From contig JAJKFJ010020960.1 in assembly GCA_027382625.1 (NCBI GenBank), positions 62,001 to 126,000 on the forward strand: 64,000 bases of DNA. Reading direction: 5' to 3'. Both the position numbers and the translations under genes were made by a program. Shown in pieces: positions 1 to 12,670 of this stretch. How positions within the stretch are numbered: position 1 is the stretch's first letter; every line of letters starts with the position of its first letter. The DNA is from Tetmemena sp. SeJ-2015. Its lineage: Eukaryota; Ciliophora; Spirotrichea; Sporadotrichida; Oxytrichidae. The notes beneath the pieces are model-generated. The model had not been told where the DNA came from and did no database searches. It worked only from the letters and a program-made list of their open reading frames with translations.

Positions 1-1635
1 AAAAATCCAGCCATTAAGAACGAAAAGAATCTTGAACTGTTTCGTGGATGCAAAATAATTTAGAGTTCTTTTAAATATCTATCCATCTTTTATTATTTTA
101 GCTATTCTCAAAATTACAAATTTAGATTTATCTTAGTTATTTGTGTTTCTAGATCTTTGAAGTTGAAAATAACTGCATGCTAAAATGTTTTTGCACCAAG
201 TATATTATACCTTGAAATCTCTGTCCCTTTTATTTTTAATCAGATCTTTAATAGGTTGTTTTATTTAAGAGGTCCATGGAGATAAAGGATAATAATCTAT
301 GAGATCATTATTTTTATAAAAAATGGGAAAGAATAAAACTAAGGATCGATTATTAGACTTTTTAAAATTTCATTTTAAAATTCATAATAAAATTATAAAA
401 ACATTAGAGCCTTTCTAATTATAATCTTTTAATTCTTTTTAAAGAAGAATTATTTAAGATCATTTAACTCGAAAGGCAAATCTAATTAAGTTGGTTCTTG
501 AAAAGACTTTAGATAATCATGAAAATAAATTGACATCTTTCTTGAATTTTCTTATGTTAGTAAACCATATTAGACTTCTTGATTCAACTTAAAATACTGC
601 ATCTACTTTTAAATAATCCATTTATAAATTTAATTTTCATAAATGTCTAAATTACCTTTAAAGATTAATATTTCAAAATAAATAAACTCATTCTCTATTT
701 TTGGGGTTTTTAATTTTAATCCCTTTAAAATAATCAACTTTTACAATTAAAAGCAATTTATTTATCATTCAAGTTATTGTGAAGATATGTTTAAATAATT
801 GCATTTGATATTTTAAAAAATACAATTTTTTTATCTCTTTGTGTGCTGACAAGGCAATTTCACTCTAATTATGCATAATTTAAATTAGTTTGAGCTTTTC
901 TTTCATCATGTTGATATAATCTTGAGAGTCATCTCTTTAAAATAATTACTGCTTGAGTTTCTTTAATTAGTCTATTACAGATAAGTTTAAATCGAAGTAA
1001 CTCTACCTTTAGACTCATTCACCCAAGCTACTCAAGTTTCTTATACCAATTACACCTGTAAGAGCGCTTGCTATAATATTAAAATGAATTCTTAGTTCAC
1101 CTATAGTTAATCTTATATCTATTCTTCCCATATAAATCCTTCTTTATATGTAAAAGCTTAATGGTACGAATGAGAATTAATATTACTAAACGATTCACTA
1201 ATTTATCAAAAGCTTAACAAATAAAAAAAGGTTTACTTTAATGTTACACTTTCCCTAGATTTTCGAAATGTTTTAAAGGGAGGTAAATCCAAATGCATTT
1301 CTTTCTGCTTTCTCTCATTTTATTTAAATCAATTTAATTATAATTGACCCCAACAATATTGTTTACTTTAATTTAAAACACGTAACCTCTGATCAATTAA
1401 TATTATCCTTCCTATATAATTGTTAAATTACTTTTTTATGGAGAAGACAAATATCCAAATGTCCAAATTAAAATCGTATTAGAAACATTTATGTCCTTGA
1501 GATACAGCGAAAAGTAAATCCTTGTACATATAATGTAAATCCAGTTACCCTTAAAAATCCTCGCTATGAATATTCCCCTTCATCTCAAGTATTGGCTCGC
1601 CATAATCATTTAGCTTTAATTCAAAAAACTCAAGA
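1..1635. other. AT-rich germline spacer
   Basis: No frame stays coherent under the TGA-only stop code for more than a short stretch, and I see no motif. Probably germline-limited DNA. Confidence 0.5.
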
Positions 1636-1639
1636 CTCA

Positions 1640-2170
1640 TGTACAAATTGTATTGAATATCATGATTCAACGCATCAAATATCAAAAAGATACTGTGTTT
1701 ACTCTTACAATAGCAAGATGTTCTTATTCGAGTAACATAAATATCTTTTAAAGTATTTAAACAGGGCTTAGTTCATCTTTACTTTTATACTTTGCATATT
1801 TTTCAACAGAGATTATGTCATCCTCTATAAACCTTCCTCTTTCTCCCGTTAGCTATCTTCTCTCACCTATTATAGAATATTGAATTTAAGATAAATTAAC
1901 TTTAATTTTATTATTATGGATACAACTCTGTTCTTCAGTAGCATTTGGAAATCATATGATCTTTCTTGAATTTTTCCAAAGCTATCTTCTTAGTAGGTTC
2001 AGAGTAAATACTTTCTCTCCATTATTTCTTCATCAATGACATTTTCAAAGCAATAGGAGAAGTAAAATCTAAAACCTTCATTATTCTCTTTAGAAGATTG
2101 TATGAGTCTTGGTAAATGCAAGTTGTAAGTTAAAAATAAATTCATGTTCGTCTGTTCAAATTCTAGCAGT
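1640..2170. repeat. Dispersed repeat R2, copy 1
   Basis: Resembles 6840-7625 in the same orientation. Shared blocks lie around 1690-1740, 1985-2010 and 2040-2130. The reverse strand of both copies reads a related peptide if TAA/TAG are glutamine, including the words NNEGF and TYQED separated by a YFSYCFE-like block. This suggests decayed copies of one coding element. Family not recognised; identity is only moderate by eye. Confidence 0.55.
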
Positions 2171-2174
2171 CCAA

Positions 2175-3350
2175 AAGTTATTTAAGTTCAAAAAATGATA
2201 ATATCTCAAAGAAAATAGTCTGACTCTAAGAAATTTATATTAATAGGGTTTATGTTTTGGAAGTAGACATAGGCGAATGACAAGGATTATTTTTGATTTT
2301 TATATTTTCAAATTTCTGATTTGTTGAATTCTTCAATGTGCTAAAATAAAGAAGTAATCACAAATTCAACAAAATAGTTATATTTCAGTTAGCGAATAAA
2401 GAATATTTTGTTAAAAACGTGTTCATATCAAAAATTTAATATTTTATTATACACACCTTTTTAATTAAATTTTTGATTGTTTTAATATTATTATTATTAT
2501 TATTAAAAATAGACAAGTCTTATTTAATTTACGAATAAATCTAATTAAAATAAATTTGTTATAAGATCAAGTGCTGATCTATTCGAAATTAAATAAAGCA
2601 AGCATTTTATTTTATAAATAAATTTATTCCTATTGAGCTAAATAAGGCTATTAAAAATTAAATGGTTTTTGCGAGTATTTATTTACTCGAACAAATTAAT
2701 TTAAATAGTAAAATTCAATAAATTAAATAATTTATTGCTGATCTTCCTACCCTTTTAATTTAAAACATAGGAAACTTTTCTTTTGGAAGCAAAAGATAAC
2801 AATTTTCTATAATTTTGTGACATTGATTATTTCAGCAAAAATTAATTCTCAAACTTAATTAGATAGACTGCAGGTAATGATCAACTTCTGCTACTGAAAA
2901 TGACTACAGGATATTAAATTAAAACATTTTTAATCCCCAATATTCATTAATTTAAAAGAATTTGCAAAGCGATAATTAAAGAAGATTTAAACTTGACCTA
3001 GTGATAAGAAATATCTCTTTTAAAGCTTTTGCGAATCCATGATATGCATTCAATGATAGCTTTTATAAGTGATGAATTATGAAAAATTATTAATATTCTT
3101 TTTGAAGACATGAAAATCTGATTGATTTCTATAATATTTATTTTCACAGATTTGCATATTTAAAAAGATTTTGACAAATAAAATACTTTTTATGAAATGT
3201 TAAGAAGGAAATATCTATTTTTTCAGCATTTATAAACTGGTTGTGGTAAACAAATTTCTTAAGGCTATAACTATAACCAGCCACGGTCGAAAGAATAGAA
3301 TGAATCATTCTTCCTCGGATGGATGAAATATTCAAATACTTTGAACTGCA
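2175..3350. other. AT-rich spacer
   Basis: Short ATT tandem run near 2493-2505; otherwise no coding or structural signal seen. Confidence 0.4.
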
Positions 3351-3351
3351 T

Positions 3352-3625
3352 GTCTTATTATCGTAAGGAGAAATCTATACTTCTATTTGATCCTAACAAA
3401 ACTCTTTTAGTTATTGATTCTTCGAAATTGAATCCTAGGGCATGGTGGAGGGACCAATGCAATAAGTAAATGCTACAGGAGCTAGATGACTTTTCGGATG
3501 TAGTTTATATAGTATCATTTTGATCTGCGTCTGGCTGAGTAGATAGTATAAGATAGCTTAACAGATTAAAAAATTTATAGAATTATAAACAATAATCTGA
3601 ATTTTCATAATTTTAGGAATGATAA
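3352..3625 (+). pseudogene. Coding-like fragment, possible NIF/FCP1-type phosphatase piece
   Basis: A forward frame from about 3352 reads coherently to a TGA near 3521 and includes LLVIDSSKLNPRAWW and DVVYIVSF. After a one-base shift it continues about 90 nt with several glutamine-coding TAA/TAG. The spacing of a hydrophobic-TLLVID block and a later VVYIVS block faintly recalls NLI-interacting-factor phosphatases, but the catalytic DxDxT motif is absent. It could be a stranded MDS of a scrambled gene or a relic. No start or stop can be assigned. Confidence 0.22.
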
Positions 3626-6245
3626 ATTTTAATGAACTTTAAAGTTATGAAATTTGACTGCCAACTAATGAGTAGAACTCTATAGAACTATCTTTAATAG
3701 ATGTCAATGATTGAGAGCTTTTTTTAAACATTGTATTTCAGTCTCATTTTCTCTCTAAATTATGTGTTCTTCTTGAAATAGAGATAGCTTTCTTAATTCT
3801 TATCTTTGGATTCCAATGATAAGTGTAGGCTTCATTGTTTCTTTATAAATATGCATATCGTGGAAAGTGAGTCTACTTTAATTCAACACTTTATTTTAAA
3901 ATTGCCTTTGACTATGGTAAATATTTATGTAGTGGCTGAGTGATAGTTAATTAAACTCAATGATTCCAATTTAAGAATAGTATGAAATGGATATTTTTAT
4001 TTTATCAAAAAGATGAACAACTTAATTTAGCAATCATCAAAACACTCACTGAGGCTATTTTAAGTTTATTTTATAAATTTTGGTCAGTTTGCGACTTTTC
4101 TCACTAAGTGACAAAATTTGACACTTATTTTCATAGTATAAGAACCTTCAAATTCTATTGTCTCGTCGTACTTCATATTGCTAAAATAACTCTTATCAAC
4201 TAAATCGTGGGTAGTATATAGTAAAGGGCTTATTAAATTAGCAAAACTAAATTCCTACTAGAAAGAATTATCAAAGAGAACTAAAAGTTTAAAGCTAAGT
4301 CACACTAACATAGACAACTTCTGCACTCTTAAGATAGATTTAAAAGGCCAAGACATTGCTACTTCTTTCAATACTGATCGAAAGTCCAAATTTGTAAAGA
4401 GCACTACAATAAACGTTTACACTTGAGATCACAAAAAATATTGCATTAATCCACTTTCAACTTATTGAGGAGCCAAGCTTGTCTATTTAAATAATTTGTT
4501 GTGGAGTGGAAGTCACTGAGAAGGAAGAAATATCAGATAAAGAAAAAAATAGATTTATTGGTGATAAGAAAGAATGACTCTAGAACCATATCATAAAACT
4601 ACACTCAGATATCTCCATCATTAATGGCAAGACTATTAAAAAGCACTATAGTAGACTTGCTGAAGAGTTATAAAGAGAGAGAGAGAGAGGAATAAAAATT
4701 ATGGATATTAATTTGATTAGAAATAATTGGGTATAGGTGAATAAGTGGCTGGTAATTACTAGTTTATGACTTAAAAAATAAGCTTTATTAATTCAAAGGA
4801 TGAAAACAAGTCGTATATCGAGTTAATAAATTTATCATTAAAAGGATTCTCGAATTCTGAATGAAATTATCAGATAACTTCCAGAATTTACAATTTATTA
4901 AAACTTAAGAAACTTGTGAATCATTTAAAAAAATTATACTATTATAGATTTAATCAATAAATCAAGATTTGTTTTAAAAATAGTAAATTAATAATAAAAT
5001 TTTATATTGCAACTTTTAAAAGGAGCTCTTATCTGTGTTAAAAGCGAAAAATTAAACAATAATTTGGGTGTTTCTACGACCTTTTTGCAAGAGCAGATTA
5101 AAGAAAAAGCAATAAAATTAAACAATAAATCTTCTTTTATATTATTATATTTTATGCTGATAATAAATAAGTAAAAAAATTATTCAACAGAAGTCATGTA
5201 AAAATGTCCATTTATTATAATTTAAAAAATTATTTTAAAATTAAGAAATAAATAATTCGGAATCTCATTTTTATAACAGAGTTAACATAGCTTTAAAAAT
5301 ACATCTTTAAATATACTGAATTTAAAACAATTTAAATTTGATAAGATATTTAATTAAAAATATCCAAATAAAAAAAAATAAGAAACAATTATTTCGCATA
5401 CAAATAACCAAGAATATATAAAAATATTAAATTTGAGCAGTTTTAGATTTAAGATTTTTGTACTTCAGAATATTTATTTACAAATTGAAAGTTTTGTTCC
5501 AAAAATTAAATTGCTGAGGGTGTTTTATTTTTATTTAAATATCCTTCAAAACATCCTAAGTAATTAATTTTATATTTTTCATTATTTAAATTAAATTTTA
5601 TGTAAATCTTTGATTTTAGATATATTTACAGTTCCTTGTAAAGAAAAGGAAATTCAAAAATTTGTTCACCTTTTACAAAATCTTACTTTTGGCCTTCGAT
5701 ATACTCAAAAAATTCTAACTTATATGGATTATGCCGAACTCCTACCAGAGCTCTTGACTTAAACTATACGACTACTAATTAAATTAATTTATAAATCAAT
5801 AATTTATAATAATATTTTTAAATTATTCGAAATATCATTTCATCAGAAAGATTAAATTGTATATTTTAATCCCAATTTTGCTCAAATAAATTGGTAATGC
5901 CCTAAATCAAGACAGTTAATATATTTAAAATCATTCTAATGAAACTAGGAAACCTAAAATTAATCTTCAAGAAGATTATCTAAGCTATAAATTTACTTCA
6001 AATCAGACCTCTCGGCAGTGAGGTTAAAAATTTAAATTTATGTACCCTCTTTCGATTAGATAGATTCCTTGTCTTCTCATTTTTATAAACTATCTTCTAA
6101 TAACTTGAGCATTGCTCTTACATCGTTAGAAAGGTTATACAAGAACTTTAGGTGAAAAAATATCCTAGGAATGAACTCAGCTTATTATTAATTAAAGTAA
6201 AATGGAATAAATCAATGGCAGTTGAAATTTCTCAGATTTTAATAA
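3626..6245. other. AT-rich spacer with GA microsatellite
   Basis: A short (GA)n run sits at 4676-4692. No sustained frame under the ciliate code was seen. Confidence 0.4.
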
Positions 6246-6249
6246 TTAT

Positions 6250-6540
6250 TAGACTATTTGATTCTGCACAAAATTTCAAGAATTAGATATCTTAACAACT
6301 TTTTGGAGTACTCTGTACAGAGTTACAAGCCACAAAAGTTAATAGGAAACTAATATCCGAAATTAAATTCACAACTCGCATCTGAGAGATGCTGTGAGGT
6401 GATATATATAGAAATCCTATTAGGTTTTTGATTTTTATCGAAAAACTGCAGATAGAGGTGTATTTTAGCCATTCAACTTCCACGATGTTGCAACACCCAT
6501 TTATTATTTTAAACAATCTCCGATTTTAATTTAATACTTA
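6250..6540. repeat. Dispersed repeat R1, copy 1
   Basis: About 290 bp resembling 29370-29690. Both copies share the 12-bp palindrome CTCTGTACAGAG (here 6311-6322), a later TTCAAC block followed by a GTTGCAAC block, and similar TCAGATTT-type and TCNGATTT-type sequences at the two ends. Divergent, so old. No coding content convincing. Confidence 0.6.
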
Positions 6541-6839
6541 ACTATAATTAAATTTCAAGAATTATATAATCCTGTGCCAATACGTTTAAAATTATCGCTC
6601 TCCTCCCATATATCCTTAATGATATCGTAAATTAGGATTGTTTAGAAGTCATTTAAAACCATAAACATTTCTTTTTAAAAGCAAATCAGCTTAAAGTATC
6701 TTTCTGAGAATTTGATTTTAACGATTTAGCTTTTCATTTCTATTTGAGGTTCTTTTTACTCACTAAGCTTTAATTCTAAGATCTCTTAAGATTCATATTG
6801 ATTTTAATTTTCATCATAGTTTTTAGCAGTGAAAATTAT

Positions 6840-7625
6840 AAGAATGCTGTGTCTAGCTTTGCAATAGCATGATGCTTTTATTCTAGATACTTAAAAATCT
6901 TCATTTAATACTTACTATATTATTGAGGCATCTTATTAAAATAGCAGACTGCGACTTTTGAAAGAAGCAGAATATTTTTTAAAATAGTATTTAGTTTAAA
7001 TAACCACTTTGTTGTAATCTCTCTTAGGATTCTTTGATTATCGACAACTAGAGATAAAGAAGAGCACAGCGATTTTTGATATTCTTTATTAAAAATAGTC
7101 GCAAAGATTGAAGTCCCTTTCGTTGAAGACTTTAAGATGGCAGTTTTAAATTTTGTGAATTTTTTAGCGATTTGTTGAGAAATAATTAAAATTTATAATT
7201 TAAAATAAATGTCTTTAATAATACAGGATTTGAAGATAAAGGATAATATTGGTTCATAACTCCATCATCCTCAATGAAATGACCTCTATTTTCAGCCCCT
7301 TTCTTTTCAGATATAACAATTCAATAATAATTTTTCTTTTAATACTAAAATAAAATTAAATGAATACCACTCTGTTTTTAAATTTTTTTTAAAGAAATTT
7401 TGGACGGGAACTTACCTTAAGAAATCTTCTTAATAGGTTTTAAGATAGTATATCGTTTCTTTTTTGTCTTAATCATCCACTTTCTCAAAACAGTAGGAAA
7501 AGAAATATCAAAAGCCTTCATTATTTCGCAAAGAAGTCTGAATAAGTCTTGGCAAATGCATGTGGTAAGTATTTTATAATTATATTTTAAGCAATTTATA
7601 AGTTCTTTTGCTCAAATTTTGAGAT
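6840..7625. repeat. Dispersed repeat R2, copy 2
   Basis: Second copy of the unit at 1640-2170, same orientation, about 5.2 kb apart. Shared blocks include the region around 6845-6890 and 7490-7575. See copy 1 for the residual reverse-strand coding signal. Confidence 0.55.
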
Positions 7626-7639
7626 GTTAGAAGCCAATT

Positions 7640-8640
7640 GCGAGGAAGGAATGATAGAATCTAAAAAAAAAATTTAAAAGGAAAACAAAAATTAATTTTT
7701 AATAATTTTTTAATTAAATAATTTTTTAAATTTAATTTAAAATCCGGGGTGAAAAAAAAGAAAAAACTGGTTTCTTTTTTAAAAATATTTTTTTTTTTTA
7801 TTTTTTTCCAAAATTTCCCCTTTTTAAAGGGAAGAATTTGGGGGTTTGGAGATTTTTGATTTTATTTAAAAAATTTGGGGATTTTTTTTTATTCCTTTTT
7901 CCTTTTTAAAACAAAATTTTTTTAAAATTTTTTACCAATTTAAAAAAGGGGTTTAAAATTTTTCCGTAAATTTTTGGGGGAAAATTATTTTTTTAGATAA
8001 AAGGAAAATTTTTTTGTCTTTAAAGTTCCTTTTTTAAAAAATTTAAAAGTAAAATAATTTTTTTTTCTTTTCCCCAATTTAATAAAAGATTTTAAAATTT
8101 TAAAATTTCTAAATATAAATTAATTTGGGTTAAAATTTTTTTTTTAAAAAAAGGGAAATAAAATAAAAAGTTTTTAAAAATTTAAAAAAAGTCTAAATTA
8201 AATTTAATTTTTTGAGTTTATTTTAAGGTTTTAAAAATTATTTTCCAAAAAAAAAAATTTAATTATTTAAATTGAAAAAATTTTAATTGGGGTTTTTTTA
8301 AAAAAATCTTTCCCTCTTTTAAAAAAATTTTTTTATTAAAGGCGTTTTTTTTTTTAATTTAGTTTTTAAAGATCTTATTTTAAATTTTTTAAAATTAAAT
8401 TTTAAAAAGATCTTTTTTAATTTAAAATATTTCAACCCCAAAATATTTAAACTTTCTTTCCCCATAAATATTAAAATCTTTAAATATTTTTGCTTTCTTT
8501 CCCAAAGTAATCTTTTTTTTAAAAAAAAAATTTTATATTTAATAAAATTTTTTTTAAATTTTAAAGATCCAAGTTTTTTTTTTAAAATTCTTTTTTTATT
8601 TGAAAATTAAATTTGTTAGAAATCTTTTAAAGTAAAAAAT
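7640..8640. other. Homopolymer-rich low-complexity tract
   Basis: About 1 kb built almost entirely from runs of A, T, GG(G) and CC(C), with doubled or tripled letters throughout. It is unlike the flanking AT-rich spacer. Similar texture recurs at 35090-35230, 36590-36770 and 63480-63720. Could be real low-complexity germline DNA or an assembly consensus of poor quality. Confidence 0.6.
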
Positions 8641-8869
8641 AAATAATCATTTTTTCGCTCATTAAGAAGTTACTAGTATCGAAAAATTTAATTACAAATT
8701 AATTACAAATTAAAATGTTAATTCCACCCAAAATAAAAATAAATTTTAGTATTTTTCATTATTTTTTGAAGATCAATAACTGAAACCAGCCAACGCCAGT
8801 TATATAAAATCTATTTGACTTCTTATAAAGAGTAATCTCATTAATTTGTCTTTTTATTTAATGTAGTTT

Positions 8870-9361
8870 CACTAATGATTCTTCATTTTCTGGAACAACC
8901 TCAGCCTCCCCTGTTCGTCCATAATGGCTTATGCTGCTCATATCGTGCAAGCCAACTATCTTACTGCCAATTAGTATCTTCCATAACTTGTACACAATTA
9001 AGCACAATTTCTCAAAAACAATATAAAACAAAAACAAAATACATTTAAAGAGCTCATCGTTTTAATTGTGGAGTTTGCCTTTAGCAAAACTATAAGAGCC
9101 ATAGTAGTATTTATATTATCCATTGCAATGTCTGTGCTAGGTCCAAATATTAGTGAAAGGATCGTATAAATAGGTATAGATGTCACTCATCGCACAGATT
9201 ATAAAAAGATATTCAAATTTTAAAATTTTCTGAATATTGGAACCTAGCATTACTTTTACGTTTTTCAAGGGGAATTCAGCTCTTATGATAATCTTCTCTT
9301 CATATAGAGAGAATTTGAGCCAGTACTCACAAACTTTTCCTTTTGTGATACCTTGAATCAA
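8870..9361 (-). pseudogene. Reverse-strand coding-like fragments
   Basis: Two stretches read coherently on the reverse strand: 9137-9361 (74 codons, contains EYWLKFSLYEEK) and about 8870-8990 (contains HYGRTGEAEVV). They are separated by unexplained sequence. They may be MDSs of one unknown gene or a relic. No family recognised, no start or stop assigned. Confidence 0.25.
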
Positions 9362-9369
9362 GAAATATA

Positions 9370-10620
9370 TGCTGTGGGTTTATTTATGATAGACACTATC
9401 AATCATAAATTTAATAAAAAGTATATTTTAGAGGGAAGCATGTACTTTCACCAAAAATTAAAAAATTTAATCATCATTTGTCAATTAAATTTTTCTGAGC
9501 GTTAAATATGAATTTCAAGTATTCAAATTATATCTTAAAAAATTTATTAAAAAATTCAGATTTTGATCATTACTTTATTTATTTGAACTATAACTTTAAA
9601 AAAAGGTGTGCTAAATTCCATCTTCCAATTTATTATTTTAAAATAAATTGTTTTTAATGCTCTCTTCTACTTTCTTCTTTAATTTTTTAGAGTACTTGCT
9701 TGAAATAATTTAAGTATTTTTAAGATGCTTATTTTCCTTAATTTTCTGTTTGATTTTATAGCACTTCTCTTTAGATATTTGGTCAAAGAATGAAAATTGA
9801 GTTACATGGAGATAAATTTCTTCTTTTGATTCTTTTTCTTCTCCTACTTTTTTGTCCATTTAGTTATCATCTTCCTTTTAAATAGTGAAGTTGTAGGTCA
9901 AATACCTTCCATACCAGTGCAGAGATTAGATATAAGTTTTTTTGTAAATATGTGGACAGATCTCGTTATAGAATTTCTTATTCAAATTTTACAAACTCAA
10001 AAGCTCTTTGTCCCTGAAAAAGGAATATAAAAATAAAGGAGAATATTTCCATCAGAGCTCCAGAGGTTTTCATTACTCACTTAACTTAATATAATAATAC
10101 TAAAATCTTTTGCAGCAATATCTTTTTATGAATTAATAATTTAAAATTATAAAGAAATTGAATTTCTTTAAAATAATTTGTTTTGGTTCTTAAACTTATC
10201 ATTAAACCTATAATTAAATACAGTTCTTAAAATAATAAGAGGACACACCAAATACTAAATCATATGATTTTAAAGAAATATTTTTTTTTTAATTTGCTCG
10301 TTTTTTCCAATTTTTAATTCTTTCTGAGATTTCTATTTTTTATTTCAATAGAATAGAGAAGACTCATCCTAATGTACTTTGATATTAAATTAACCAGATT
10401 TATTTAATTATTTTTAAAATCGAATTCCTATGCATCCAAATTTGATAAAATATGAATGTGATAGATCCGAATATAGTAAGATTAGAATTGTAATAAATGG
10501 AAGTACAACAAGAAAAACAAAAAGGAGATAACCTTGTAAGATCCAAGTCAAAGAATTTAGTTTAACACGAAAGACAGGGCACTATCTCTGCAAAACAAAA
10601 CATACCACTACTTTTGAAAA
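9370..10620. other. AT-rich spacer
   Basis: A lysine-rich reverse reading at about 9600-9910 is possible but not convincing. Nothing else supported. Confidence 0.35.
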
Positions 10621-10627
10621 ATATATA

Positions 10628-12264
10628 TTGAATTTGAATGCGCAGCAAGATGAGTCCTATTTCGAAGTTAAAAGACCGGCTAAGTTGCTTCAGCCACCCA
10701 AGCCAGAAACTGCGCCCAATAAGATTCTCGCGCAGCTCTTTCAATCGCCTTCACTCAATCAAATCCAAGTTGGCTGGATTCGAGACAGAGCTATCAACTT
10801 CATGAAGGTACTGGCAAAGAGAAAATCATTTCTTCTTTTAATTGAGAAGAATAGACATGATAATGTTGAGGAGTTTGTCCTTCAGAGGTATCCCTCAAGA
10901 AGTTTCGGGCTTGAGGCCAATCGTATGGAGAGTACTCATTGGATATCTTCCACGAGAAACTGCCAAGTGGGACCAATTTCTGAAAAGCTAAAAGTAAACT
11001 TATGACGACTGGCGCAAGGAACTCATCATAGAGCCTCACTTGCAAGATGGCGATCACGTTTAATTATTTATCACCCTCTCAGTACTCATGATAAGTCCAA
11101 GTGGAAGAAATTCTTTGTTGACCTTGAACTCTGGGAGGAAATTGAGAAAGATGTAAGAAGGACTAGATCTGATAAATTTAAATTTGAAAAAAAATATTAA
11201 CGTGTAATTAATATTCAAGGTTTATGACATTCTTTACCGAGGCAATGAAAATAGATTAAAGTCACTTGAGAGAATAGCTGAAGAAGCAATCAGAGGTGAA
11301 GAAGTCTCACTTGCATGGAGACATACGAATGAACTACATAGAGACTCACTCTGATGTGCTTTCCCGCATCCTTTTTATCTATGCAAAACTTAACCCTGGA
11401 GTCAGATACGTGCAAGGTATGAACGAAATCCTTGCAGTTCTTTACATTTCTAGAATTTAATTATGATTATAATTCTTTACTATTGCTTTTGGCAGAGTGA
11501 GGACGCCTTGAAGGAATACTTTGAGAGTGACTTGTTCTTCTGCTTCACAAATTTGATGGCAGAGATCAGAGATGGCTTTCTGAGAAGTATGGACTCTGAA
11601 AGCACCGGCATCAATGGGAAGATCAAGACCTTCGCTGACTTTATGCAAAAGATAGACCCTGATCTATATAATCATCTCACTGAGCAAGCTGTCAACCCTC
11701 AATTCTACTCACTCAGATGGCTCATGCTATTCATTATAAAATGTTGATGAGTATAAAATAAAAGCAATTAGTCTTTGATTGCTCAGTCATAAATTTAAAG
11801 TTTTAAGTCAAGAGTTTGAGATTTTGAATGTCATTAGACTCTGGGATACGCTCCTTGCTGACAATATACTTTTTAATGTGGTTTATTAAATAGATTATAA
11901 ATTACTTTAAATGAAAGATTCTGGTTCCTTAACTACGTATGTGTTTAAAATTAATGAAAATAATAATAAAATAAGTTGCCATGGTTCAAGTAAAGAGAGA
12001 TACGATTTTAGCTGGCGATTTCTCCGAGTGCATGGAGGCTCTTCAAAGATAAAGCTAAGAGTTTTTTGAATTTTAAATTAAGAGAGTGACCCTAGGAAAA
12101 TCTAAAAGTTGTGCTTATTTTTAATTCGATAGCTTTTGGATCAAGCCAAAAAGATTTGCTAGATTCACACTAAAAAGTATGATATTATAATCTTAAATAT
12201 TTTAATTTAAATGAATTTTTTTAATGATAACTATATAGATAAGCATGGGTTTACCTTTCTATGA
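10628..12264 (+). CDS. TBC-domain Rab GTPase-activating protein, TBC1D13-like
   Basis: Predicted RabGAP that stimulates GTP hydrolysis by a Rab on membranes. Eight IES excisions give one frame. The domain opens with LSFRGIPQE and VWRVLIGYLP. The arginine-finger helix reads IEKDVRRTR and fits the IxxDxxR motif; the glutamine finger is in VRYVQGMNEILA. VIRLWDTLLAD and ILAGDFSECMEAL follow, and the end reads AKKICQIHTKKYD before TGA at 12262-12264. The insert between the arginine finger and YVQGM is typical of TBC1D13 proteins. The start is uncertain: no ATG begins the N-terminal frame, and a competing ATG frame opens near 10647. The first junction (10806-10860) is the weakest. The next gene is convergent and ends at 12671. 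Confidence 0.9.
10806..10860. other. IES, pointer CATGA, 55 bp
   Basis: CATGA at 10801-10805 and 10856-10860. Excision joins the upstream frame to the LRSLSFRGIP frame of the TBC gene. The upstream protein is not conserved enough to prove it. Confidence 0.5.
11058..11074. other. IES, pointer ATCAC, 17 bp
   Basis: ATCAC at 11053-11057 and 11070-11074. Excision makes DGDHPLSTHDKSKW continuous. Confidence 0.88.
11181..11224. other. IES, pointer TTTA, 44 bp
   Basis: TTTA at 11177-11180 and 11221-11224. Excision joins RRTRSDKF to MTFFTEAM in frame. Confidence 0.8.
11446..11480. other. IES, pointer TTCTTTAC, 35 bp
   Basis: An 8-bp repeat at 11438-11445 and 11473-11480. Excision joins MNEILAVLY to YCFWQSEDAL in frame. 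The clearest simple junction in the window. Confidence 0.95.
11732..11795. other. IES, pointer probably ATT, 64 bp
   Basis: ATT at 11729-11731 and 11793-11795 joins RWLML to LSQEFEI in frame, with two residues more than the family usually has here. The boundary is approximate. Confidence 0.6.
11879..11913. other. IES, pointer AATG, 35 bp
   Basis: AATG at 11875-11878 and 11910-11913. Excision gives ADNILFNERFWFLNY in frame. Confidence 0.88.
11946..11977. other. IES, pointer GTT, 32 bp
   Basis: GTT at 11943-11945 and 11975-11977. Excision gives NYVCVAMVQVKRD in frame. Confidence 0.88.
12052..12131. other. IES, pointer GATA, 80 bp
   Basis: GATA at 12048-12051 and 12128-12131. Excision gives MEALQRQLLDQAKK in frame. 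Confidence 0.8.
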
Positions 12265-12670
12265 AATTTCATTTCTATATTTTGCTTATTTTCTTTTCTT
12301 TTTTGATAGATCTAATCACTCTAAAATATTGCTTTTTTACTTCAAGATTAATTTACTAAATATACTAGTTAGCTTTTTATCTATCAAATTATGCTATAAA
12401 AATAATTATATACTAAATCATGGGTAAAACTTATGTAAATTATACTTTAACAATAAAATTCAGCCTTTGCAATTGAAGAGATCTTTTCTTGTTGGCATTA
12501 ATGCTTTAGAGGATTTTTGGAGTGCATCAATTTATCCAACTCTTAATGAGAGAGATTCTTAAAATACCCCAAATAAATACTTGTAAAGAATAAAATAATT
12601 CGACTTAAATATTTATACTCAACATTAAAAGGTAAAAATTTTCTAAGTAAAAAAGGTTGAATTGCCTATT
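12265..12670. other. Convergent intergenic spacer
   Basis: AT-rich; separates the 3' ends of two genes. No coding signal accepted, although a 60-codon standard-code ORF falls here. Confidence 0.45.

Noticed and set aside
11446..11480. Intron in the TBC gene
   Set aside because: No GT-AG ends; an exact 8-bp direct repeat and frame restoration fit an IES.
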